Translations under genes and position numbers: made by a program
In this document: positions 14,861 through 20,765 of the stretch, in pieces
Position numbering within the stretch: the first letter of the stretch is position 1
Layout: each line of letters starts with the position of its first letter
From: Candidatus Collierbacteria bacterium GW2011_GWC2_44_18
GTDB taxonomy: Bacteria > Patescibacteriota > Microgenomatia > UBA1400 > MFAQ01
Direction: 5' to 3'
Assembly (NCBI GenBank): GCA_001000865.1
Contig: LCIE01000002.1
Location: forward strand, 1 to 32,991
DNA length: 32,991 nt
The notes under the pieces: generated by a model
Told to the model about the DNA's origin: nothing
The model's input: the letters and a program-made list of their open reading frames with translations, nothing else
The model's database searches: none

Positions 14861-15060
14861 CCGTCATCTCGAGCCATACTACCGAGTTTACCCGCCTCCG
14901 GCGGGAGAGATCTCACTCCAGCGTCATTGCGAGACCCGCCTTGGCGGGTCGCGGCAATCTCACTCCATTGTCATTCCGGGCTCGACCCGGAATCCATCCC
15001 TTCCGTCATTGCGAATCTCGTACTCAGAGCCCTGCCTGCCGGCAGGCAGGTGTGGCAATC
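14861..15060 (+). repeat. Cluster of four REP-like repeats between dnaJ and the 15061 gene
   Basis: Four elements in tandem fill the 203-bp gap. 14862-14917 contains the hairpin CCCGCC-TCC-GGCGGG. 14922-14966 is type 1 with a perfect stem GACCCGCC-TT-GGCGGGTC. 14969-15000 is type 3 (ATTCCGGG-CTCGA-CCCGGAAT). 15004-15060 is type 1 with the perfect 20-bp palindrome CCTGCCTGCCGGCAGGCAGG at 15031-15050; it recurs at 24799-24855 with one mismatch in 57 bases. No gene or promoter is seen here. Confidence 0.8.
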
Positions 15061-15714
15061 TCACATTATTCCCTGTCTTCTTTCGATTTCCTTTATCACC
15101 TTCACATAACTCTTTTTCTCTGTTGGATCTTCTCCCTTCAACTTCCCCATTTTTATTTTTATATTCGGATTCATTGCGACCACTCCTAGGGCCAAACCCA
15201 AATAGATTCTTTGCCATTCCTGTTCTATGGTTGTCATTTCAATATCCCAGTCAATCGTGATTTCGTTTGACCAAGACATATCATCTAAGGTAGTGAAAAT
15301 CTCTCTCAGTATCGGAGAACGACCAGGGTCTCTCTTGGTCATCTCTTTAATTATTTGAAGTCCCAGCTGTGTTCCAGAGGCCTGATCTTCATTAAAAACT
15401 CCAGCCAAATTAAAATCCAGGGCAAAGGCAATGGCCATCCCCAAATCTACCCTTGAACCTTCGGATGGTGTTCCGCCTGCGTTCCACAAAATATCCACTC
15501 TTCCTCCATGGCAAGCAGCTTGATACATAAATTCTCGCTCGGCCATCACAATGTTGTAGCCGGTCTCGTCCTGTTGGGGAGCATCTACCACCGGATTAAA
15601 GAGTCTGACCCCTCCCGCCTTAAGCGTTTCTGCGTATTTGGCGATTTCTTCTGCCTGTTCTGTCGTCACTTGCCGCACCGGCGAGATCAAATAAACCAGT
15701 TTTTCCTTTTCCAT
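15061..15714 (-). CDS. Nucleoside 2-deoxyribosyltransferase-like protein
   Basis: 217 residues from the ATG at 15714 (a longer frame to 15735 is less likely, since a TAGAAT box lies 7 nt upstream of 15714). The N-terminal Rossmann-like half resembles the NDT/TIR-like fold: VYLISPVRQVTTEQAEEIAKYAETLKAGGVRLFNPV, then DILWNAGGTPSEGSRVDLGMAIAFALDFN, which matches the D---------GT--E-G-A-A pattern of deoxyribosyltransferases that exchange bases on nucleosides. The C-terminal part (from about residue 120) includes SWSNEITIDWDIEMTTIEQEW and a basic helical end, with no clear match. Function on nucleosides is inferred; related fold members cleave NAD or other sugar-base bonds. Confidence 0.5.
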   Translation of the reverse strand: MEKEKLVYLISPVRQVTTEQAEEIAKYAETLKAGGVRLFNPVVDAPQQDETGYNIVMAEREFMYQAACHGGRVDILWNAGGTPSEGSRVDLGMAIAFALDFNLAGVFNEDQASGTQLGLQIIKEMTKRDPGRSPILREIFTTLDDMSWSNEITIDWDIEMTTIEQEWQRIYLGLALGVVAMNPNIKIKMGKLKGEDPTEKKSYVKVIKEIERRQGIM

Positions 15715-15721
15715 GTCCCAT

Positions 15722-15727
15722 ATTCTA
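15722..15727 (-). promoter_or_regulatory. -10 box of the 15714 gene
   Basis: Minus-strand TAGAAT, 7 nt before the ATG, predicting a leaderless message and deciding the start. Confidence 0.45.
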
Positions 15728-15814
15728 CACCTCAAGTTACTCTACCTCTTCAATAAGCAAAAACTCTTCAAAAATTCGAAGACCTGTTCTGAGTCAAGCT
15801 TGGTAACCTATAGC

Positions 15815-15843
15815 TTGCATTTCATGCTCCCATGTGCTAAAAT
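15815..15843 (+). promoter_or_regulatory. Promoter of the 15875 gene
   Basis: TTGCAT (15815-15820), a 17-nt spacer, and TAAAAT (15838-15843) preceded by TGC (extended -10). The leader to the TTG start would be about 25 nt. Confidence 0.6.
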
Positions 15844-15874
15844 ACTTCAAAATTCAGCGCATATGGAGGTTTCC

Positions 15875-16363
15875 TTGAAAATATATGTCCCAAGCTCAAA
15901 AAACCCATCGACCCAACTCTGTTTAGACTCTGCTCTGGTTGCAGAAGCAGACGTCATGATCATGGAAAAGGCGGGTGGAATTACTGCCGCCTATCCAATT
16001 TCTGCATCTGGAAAGGCTGATCTCGAAACTCTTAAACTTCGAGCCCACTATCAACCTGAGTACCACAACTCCTTTTACCCAATCCCGTTTTCTTTGGGCA
16101 ATGCCGTGGCTTTCCTGGTCAAGCGGTTTAAGGTGGAGTACATCAACCCGGTACAATCTTCGGAATTAAAACCAACTTTCTCCGTCGGTGATCTGGTAAT
16201 TTGCGGCAGTTTATACGGCAATGAAGTACATGCAGTGGTCGATGTACATCAACTTTCAGGGGTGGAGAAGGGGTTTGCGCTCCACTCCCAAAGAGTTACC
16301 ATCAGGGACCATAACGGCTATTTACCATCTATGTCTGGACATTTGTTGGTAAAGATCTTCTGA
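15875..16363 (+). CDS. Unknown protein, SD-led monocistronic unit with TTG start
   Basis: 162 residues, not recognised. The frame is open further upstream to 15713, but that region contains the promoter. GGAGG (15865-15869) lies 5 nt before TTG at 15875, which is taken as the start. The protein is mixed alpha/beta and soluble; features are KIYVPSSKNPSTQ at the start, EADVMIMEKAGGITAAYPIS, and a C-terminal part rich in beta strands (SVGDLVICGSLYGNEVHAVVDVHQLSG). No catalytic motif is evident. Divergent from the deoxyribosyltransferase-like gene and followed by its own terminator. Confidence 0.7.
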   Translation: MKIYVPSSKNPSTQLCLDSALVAEADVMIMEKAGGITAAYPISASGKADLETLKLRAHYQPEYHNSFYPIPFSLGNAVAFLVKRFKVEYINPVQSSELKPTFSVGDLVICGSLYGNEVHAVVDVHQLSGVEKGFALHSQRVTIRDHNGYLPSMSGHLLVKIF

Positions 16364-16374
16364 TTTCTTTCAAC

Positions 16375-16401
16375 AGCAGTTTCGCAAGAGACTGCTATTT
16401 T
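16375..16401 (+). terminator. Intrinsic terminator of the 15875 gene
   Basis: AGCAGTTTC / GAGACTGCT, a 9-bp stem with one G-U pair and a GCAA (GNRA) tetraloop, followed by ATTTTT. Confidence 0.85.
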
Positions 16402-16426
16402 TATGCAAATGCGCTATAATTAAATA

Positions 16427-16570
16427 GCATAACGGTAGTTATGAGTAATTATAAGAGGAAGCGCAGTCTGGATACTTCAATAAAATAGGTTATTGAAGAG
16501 AAGACGAGCAAGCTCTTATAATCACCCTAGGATTGTGGTTTTTAGTTGAGCGGCTCGGGTCGCTCTTTTT
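16427..16570 (+). ncRNA. Candidate structured RNA or nusA-operon leader with terminator
   Basis: No coding frame, but dense structure. A -10 box TATAAT (16415-16420) predicts a start near 16427. Then: hairpin CATAAC-GGTA-GTTATG (16428-16443); a long rod with the perfect outer stem ATTATAAGAG / CTCTTATAAT (16448-16457, 16513-16522), a possible inner GTCT/AGAC, and the perfect apical stem CTTCAATAA / TTATTGAAG (16475-16483, 16490-16498); and a terminator GAGCG / CGCTC plus TTTTT (16548-16570). A further 13-bp outer stem (16534-16546 with 16571-16584) would enclose the terminator if transcription ran on. It could be an independent small RNA or an attenuator of nusA-infB, whose first codon is 165 nt downstream. 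I cannot match it to a known family. Confidence 0.6.
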
Positions 16571-16589
16571 ACTAAAAATCCACATCATC

Positions 16590-16670
16590 CGTCATCGCGA
16601 GGCCGTAGGCCGTGGCGATCCCCGACTCGGAGATTGCTTCAGCTCTGCTTTGCAGAGATTCGCAATGACA
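16590..16670. repeat. Two REP-like repeats, opposite orientations, before nusA
   Basis: A type 1 copy at 16590-16621 (GTCATCGCGAGGCCGTAGGCCGTGGCGATC with stem GGCC/GGCC) and an inverted copy at 16629-16670 (AGATTGC ... GCAATGACA with stem CTCTGC-TTT-GCAGAG). Then about 65 nt to nusA hold only the direct repeat TGCACCA (about 16704 and 16718) and no ribosome site. Confidence 0.7.
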
Positions 16671-16734
16671 AAAGTAATAAATTAAAGTTAATACCAGCAC
16701 TGTGCACCAGGCACAATGCACCAAACACTAAATT

Positions 16735-17940
16735 ATGGACACACAAACTCTTTCTGCCCGCACCGAATTTGCCGCCGCTATCAATCAAATCTGTTCCGAA
16801 CGAGGTATTTCTCCTGAGATAGTTCTTAATGCTATCAACGGAGCCTTAGTGGCTTCCTTCAAAAAAGACTACCCGGAGCAAGCTCTCAAGTTCGAAGAGG
16901 ACGAGCTCGTTGTTAGTGCCGACGTCGATTCTGAGAACGGCCAATTTCGGCTTTTTGTCGGCAAGGAAGATGCCAAAAAGAAAGATCTCAAAGAAATTAC
17001 GCCCCCGGGCTTTGGTCGTATTGCCGCTCAGGCAGCCAAACAGGTCATTCTGCAGACTATCAGAGAAGCCGAGCGCGAGGCTGTCTTGGCTGATTATCAG
17101 GAACACATCGGTGAGGTTATGACCGGTATGGTCCAGCGGATGGATGGTCGCAACGTCGTCATCGATCTGGGCCGAGGTCAGGCCGTCATGCCTCCGGAAG
17201 AGCAGGTCCACACCGAGTTTTATCGTCTCAACTCCCGACTCAGCGTCTATCTTAAAGAAATTACCGAAACCATCAAAGGTAAGCAAATTATCGTTTCCCG
17301 AGCTGACGATCGTCTCTTAGCTGGACTCTTCCAGAGAGAGGTACCGGAGGTAAACTCCGGGGCTGTCGTCATCAAAGCTATCGCTCGCGAACCCGGTTCC
17401 CGCTCTAAGGTGGCAGTGGAATCAACCCAAGCTGGTGTTGATCCGGTAGGTTCTTGCGTAGGCCAAAAGGGTGTTCGCGTGCAAGCTGTCATCAATGATC
17501 TAAATAACGAAAAAATCGATATTATCCAGTACGCAGAAGATAAAGATAAGTTCATTAAGTCTGCTTTAGCTCCAGCTGACGGCCTTGATATTTCTTTCGA
17601 TAGCCGGTCTGGTGAAACTACAGTTACTGTTCCTTCTGATCAGCTATCTCTTGCTATTGGGCGAGGTGGCCAAAACGTCAAGCTGGCTGCCAAGCTGACC
17701 GGCAGTAAGCTCCGTATTGTCTCCGAAGCCGCTCCTCCTGAGTCAGCCATCGTGGCGACGGGAACAGAGGAATACGAAATTGACCAGCTTGACCTTGAGA
17801 CCAAAGCCCGAAACATCTTGGTTGAGGCCGGTCTCACTCACATTGAAGACCTCACGGAAGACAAATTGGACTCTGTCAAAGGCATTGGCCCCAAAACACT
17901 TGAGAAAATCAAGGTCCAGCTCGCCTCATACAAAAGCTAA
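16735..17940 (+). CDS. nusA: Transcription termination/antitermination factor NusA
   Basis: 401 residues: N-terminal RNA polymerase-binding domain (about 1-125), S1 domain (about 126-190, IGEVMTGMVQRMDGRNVVIDLG), two KH domains (KH1 with PVGSCVGQKGVRVQAVINDL, KH2 with LSLAIGRGGQNVKLAAKLTG), and a C-terminal helix-hairpin-helix (about 340-401, LDSVKGIGPKTLEKIK). NusA binds RNA polymerase and RNA, promoting pausing and termination. rimP, usually directly upstream, is absent. infB follows 9 nt after the stop. The leader region contains REP-like repeats and the candidate RNA. Confidence 0.96.
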   Translation: MDTQTLSARTEFAAAINQICSERGISPEIVLNAINGALVASFKKDYPEQALKFEEDELVVSADVDSENGQFRLFVGKEDAKKKDLKEITPPGFGRIAAQAAKQVILQTIREAEREAVLADYQEHIGEVMTGMVQRMDGRNVVIDLGRGQAVMPPEEQVHTEFYRLNSRLSVYLKEITETIKGKQIIVSRADDRLLAGLFQREVPEVNSGAVVIKAIAREPGSRSKVAVESTQAGVDPVGSCVGQKGVRVQAVINDLNNEKIDIIQYAEDKDKFIKSALAPADGLDISFDSRSGETTVTVPSDQLSLAIGRGGQNVKLAAKLTGSKLRIVSEAAPPESAIVATGTEEYEIDQLDLETKARNILVEAGLTHIEDLTEDKLDSVKGIGPKTLEKIKVQLASYKS

Positions 17941-17949
17941 TTAAATAAT

Positions 17950-19374
17950 ATGCGCCCCCCAGTGGTTACTATTCTTGGACACGTCGATCACGGCAAAACT
18001 TCCTTGTTGGATCGTATCCGTCACGCCGAAGTCGCCGCAGGTGAAATCGGAGGTATCACTCAGGCTATCGGGGCTTATCAGATTGAGTACAAAGGCAAGA
18101 AGATCACCTTTATCGATACTCCTGGCCACGCCGCTTTTTCTGCTATGCGTCATCGTGGCGGTCAAGCAGCAGACGTAGCCATCCTTCTCGTCGCCGCCGA
18201 TGATTCCGTCATGCCTCAGACCATCGAATCCATCGAACACATTAAGTCGGCTGGAATTCCTTTTGTGGTTGCAGTCAACAAGGTTGATTTGCCAGGTGTT
18301 AATCCGGACAGAGTCAAGACTGATCTGGCTAATAACGGTGTTTATGTGGAAGGGTATGGCGGTAATGTCCCCCTGGTAAACATTTCCGCCAAGACTGGTA
18401 CTGGCGTCGACGATCTTCTGGAGATCATTCTGCTACTGGCCGAGCTGGAAGAACTCAAGGACAACTCTTCCGAAACTCCTTCAACCGCCTTAGTTATCGA
18501 ATCCTCGCTTCATCCTCAGATCGGGCCTCTAGCCACTCTTTTGGTTAAGAGTGGAACCTTCAAAAAAAACGATAGTCTATTCTTAGTCAAGAAAAATGCC
18601 GGCAAGGTTAGATCGATGATCGATTACACTGGAAAAGCCATCTTGGAAGCAACTCCATCGACTCCATTTCAGGTCATTGGTCTGTCTGATGTTCCTAGTG
18701 TCGGCGACATTGTCTCCAACACCATTATTGTCTCTGTAGGGGCGGACCCCCGCGTCCGCCCGGAATCCTCAAATCCCGACCCAGGCACCCTCACCAACAT
18801 CGAAAAGCCCACCATCCTCCTCAAAGCCGATGTCCAAGGTTCTCTGGAAGCAATCTTGAGTTCTATTCAAGACCAAGTTAATGTGGTCTATTCTTCTGTC
18901 GGCAACATATCTGACTCCGACATTCAAACTGCCTCTTCCGCCCATGCCGAGATACTTGGCTTCAATGTTCGCATCTCAGGCTCTGTCACCAAGTTGGCCG
19001 AAATCGAAAAAGTTAAATTTACCAATTTTCGAATCATTTATCAGCTCTTTGATTATTTAAAGGAACTCCAAGAAAAAAAGACCATTGCCCAAGGACCAAA
19101 AATTATCGAAACCGGACAGGCAACAGTGTTAAAGGTCTTCAATTTCGCGGGGACTATCGTTTACGGCTGTGTTGTCACTTCAGGAAAAATAAAAATTACT
19201 GATAAGATCCAAAATTCAAAAATTTCTTCCTTGCAAGCCAACAAAACAGAAGCCTTGGAGGTCAAAAAAGACCAGGAGTTTGGCCTTACCCTTATTCCTC
19301 CTATAGAGTTCAAACCCGGTGATATAATGACGGCAACTACTACTGAAGTCCTGCCCGCCAGTAAGCAAGCATAA
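17950..19374 (+). CDS. infB: Translation initiation factor IF-2, N-terminally minimal
   Basis: 474 residues, far shorter than the about 740-890 of model IF-2: the protein begins directly at the G domain (G1 GHVDHGKTS at about 10-18; G2 GGITQAIGAY; G3 DTPGH; G4 NKVD; G5 SAKTG), followed by domain II, the ILLKADVQGSLEAI domain III and the C-terminal fMet-tRNA-binding domain. IF-2 brings initiator tRNA to the 30S subunit and drives subunit joining. The linker before domain III contains a palindromic repeat translated as GADPRVRP (residues 264-271). The short form without the IF-2N region is common in reduced genomes. Confidence 0.95.
   Translation: MRPPVVTILGHVDHGKTSLLDRIRHAEVAAGEIGGITQAIGAYQIEYKGKKITFIDTPGHAAFSAMRHRGGQAADVAILLVAADDSVMPQTIESIEHIKSAGIPFVVAVNKVDLPGVNPDRVKTDLANNGVYVEGYGGNVPLVNISAKTGTGVDDLLEIILLLAELEELKDNSSETPSTALVIESSLHPQIGPLATLLVKSGTFKKNDSLFLVKKNAGKVRSMIDYTGKAILEATPSTPFQVIGLSDVPSVGDIVSNTIIVSVGADPRVRPESSNPDPGTLTNIEKPTILLKADVQGSLEAILSSIQDQVNVVYSSVGNISDSDIQTASSAHAEILGFNVRISGSVTKLAEIEKVKFTNFRIIYQLFDYLKELQEKKTIAQGPKIIETGQATVLKVFNFAGTIVYGCVVTSGKIKITDKIQNSKISSLQANKTEALEVKKDQEFGLTLIPPIEFKPGDIMTATTTEVLPASKQA
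18737..18763 (+). repeat. Palindromic repeat inside infB
   Basis: GGGCGGAC / GTCCGCCC, a perfect 8-bp stem (18740-18747 and 18754-18761) around CCCCGC. It encodes GADPRVRP in a linker that varies among IF-2 proteins, and is much more GC-rich than the flanks. Confidence 0.65.
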
Positions 19375-19376
19375 TT

Positions 19377-20318
19377 ATGGAAGATCAAAATCAGTTTTTA
19401 TCGACCAAAAAACTTCTCGAATCCGCTACTTCACTTATAGTTGTTCTTCCCCCTGATCCATCGGAAGATCTGGTCGCCGCTGGTTTAAGTCTCCATTTGA
19501 CACTGCTCTTAATGGGCAAAAAATCTCAAATTGGTTGCGGCAGTGAAGTGAGTGTCGGCCCCAAACTGCACGGAGCCCAGGAAATTACCGATAGTATCGG
19601 CGCCCGAAATCTGGTGATCTCCTTTGATTATCACGAAGACGATCTGGAGAAAGTCGATTACGATGTCCGCCCCGATGGCAAGTTCTACCTAATGATCAAG
19701 CCCAAGGCGAACGCTCCAGTCCCAGATGTGAGCAATGTCAAATACGCTTACTCTGGTGCATCAGCAGATTTGGTAATTACCTTAGGAATTGGTTCTTTAG
19801 AAGAGCTGGGCAAAATCTATGCCGATGAAAAAAATTTTTTGGACGAAGCCAAAATACTTAGTCTCAACATCACACCCAAACCAATTCAGTTCACCAAGAA
19901 TTTACTTCATCAGACTTCAGGTTCTTTTTCCGAACTGGTTGCTCTTCTTATGGATAGAGCTGGTATCAAACCAGACTCCGAAGCGGCCAAGAATCTTCTC
20001 GGTACCATTTACGAGGAAACCAAAGATCTCACGAGCCCTCGTATGACGGCCGATACTTTTTCCACCATCGCTTTTCTCATGCGACATGGTGCCCGCTTAC
20101 CAAACCAACAGGCTTTCGTTCCCCGATTCGCTCAGCCCGCCTTTTTCGAGGCTCCCACTTCTCTCGCCACTCCGGAAGTTATCGAAGAGGATAATCCATC
20201 CGCCGATCAGGAGGATATCCCTCTCCCCCCGGAGGAAAATGCTCCCCCAGCCGAAGCTAGCCAGCCCATTCCCAAAGATTGGACCAAACCCAAGATCTTC
20301 CGCGCCACCGACCTGTAG
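19377..20318 (+). CDS. DHH-type (NrnA-like) protein with lost catalytic residues
   Basis: 313 residues. The position after infB and the overall pattern match NrnA/DHH phosphoesterases: a Rossmann start (SLIVVLPPDPSEDLVAAGLSLHLTLLLMGK), ADLVITLGIGSLEELG, SGSFSELVALLMDRAG (the ASStaElv segment), AAKNLLGTIYEETKDL and TADTFSTIAFLMRHGA. But the metal ligands are gone: the first NPDGDAxGS-like motif reads PPDPSEDLVAA, the DHH triplet region reads SLNITPK (about 162-168), and the DT of the fourth motif is EET. A low-complexity Pro/Glu-rich C-terminal tail (about 265-300) follows. It probably binds a nucleotide or RNA end, or acts structurally, rather than hydrolysing; this is inference. It starts 3 nt after infB, so it is co-expressed with it. 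Confidence 0.7.
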   Translation: MEDQNQFLSTKKLLESATSLIVVLPPDPSEDLVAAGLSLHLTLLLMGKKSQIGCGSEVSVGPKLHGAQEITDSIGARNLVISFDYHEDDLEKVDYDVRPDGKFYLMIKPKANAPVPDVSNVKYAYSGASADLVITLGIGSLEELGKIYADEKNFLDEAKILSLNITPKPIQFTKNLLHQTSGSFSELVALLMDRAGIKPDSEAAKNLLGTIYEETKDLTSPRMTADTFSTIAFLMRHGARLPNQQAFVPRFAQPAFFEAPTSLATPEVIEEDNPSADQEDIPLPPEENAPPAEASQPIPKDWTKPKIFRATDL

Positions 20319-20357
20319 ATAGGAATGGTTGTGCCTACTGACAAAACCATCTCCTTC

Positions 20358-20366
20358 TGCTACAAT
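20358..20366 (+). promoter_or_regulatory. Extended -10 promoter of rpsO
   Basis: TGCTACAAT, 11 nt before the rpsO ATG; predicted leader only about 5 nt. Confidence 0.55.
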
Positions 20367-20377
20367 ACCAACTTGAT

Positions 20378-20665
20378 ATGGCTCTAAAACCTGACACCAA
20401 AATAGACATCATTAAGAAGTTCGCCGCCAGCCCCAAGGACACCGGCTCTCCCCGTGTGCAAATTGCCCTTCTTACTTCTCAGATCGAAGAACTGACCGGC
20501 CATCTCAAGGTCCACAAGAAGGACAATCACTCTCGCCGTGGTCTCCTTAAGATTATCAGCAAACGCCGCCGCCTTCTTAACTATGTCAGTAAATCCAACC
20601 CCAAGGATTATCTTGAAATTGCCAAGTCTCTTAAAATTACTAGCCAGTTGCGCTCGGCCGACTAA
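20378..20665 (+). CDS. rpsO: 30S ribosomal protein S15
   Basis: 95 residues (usual 88-89). S15 signature: SPRVQIALLTSQIEELTGHLKVHKKDNHSRRGLLKIISKRRRLLNYVSKSNPKDY. Binds the three-way junction of the central domain of 16S rRNA. Followed by pnp as in many bacteria; between them, the imperfect pair TTGAGGAG / CTTCTCAA flanks a T-rich stretch. The leader is too short for the usual S15 autoregulatory fold. Confidence 0.97.
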   Translation: MALKPDTKIDIIKKFAASPKDTGSPRVQIALLTSQIEELTGHLKVHKKDNHSRRGLLKIISKRRRLLNYVSKSNPKDYLEIAKSLKITSQLRSAD

Positions 20666-20765
20666 TATTTTGAGGAGTAAATAGAGAATATCTTTTTGTT
20701 GGTCTTTTCTGTTTTCTTCTCAAGAACCTGCGGTGGAGCACACATATTCAGAAAGGAAACCGGAT

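Noticed and set aside
15009-15260. Plus-strand frames across the repeats at 14930-15260 and 24756-25035
   Set aside because: They are translations of REP-like repeats (containing SEPCLPAGR-like strings) or shadows of the minus-strand gene, with no ribosome site.
16451-16475. Resemblance to the RNase P RNA motif GAGGAAAGUCC
   Set aside because: Only GAGGAAG matches, the later conserved ACAGAAA and AGAUGCC-like segments are missing, and the transcript is far too short.
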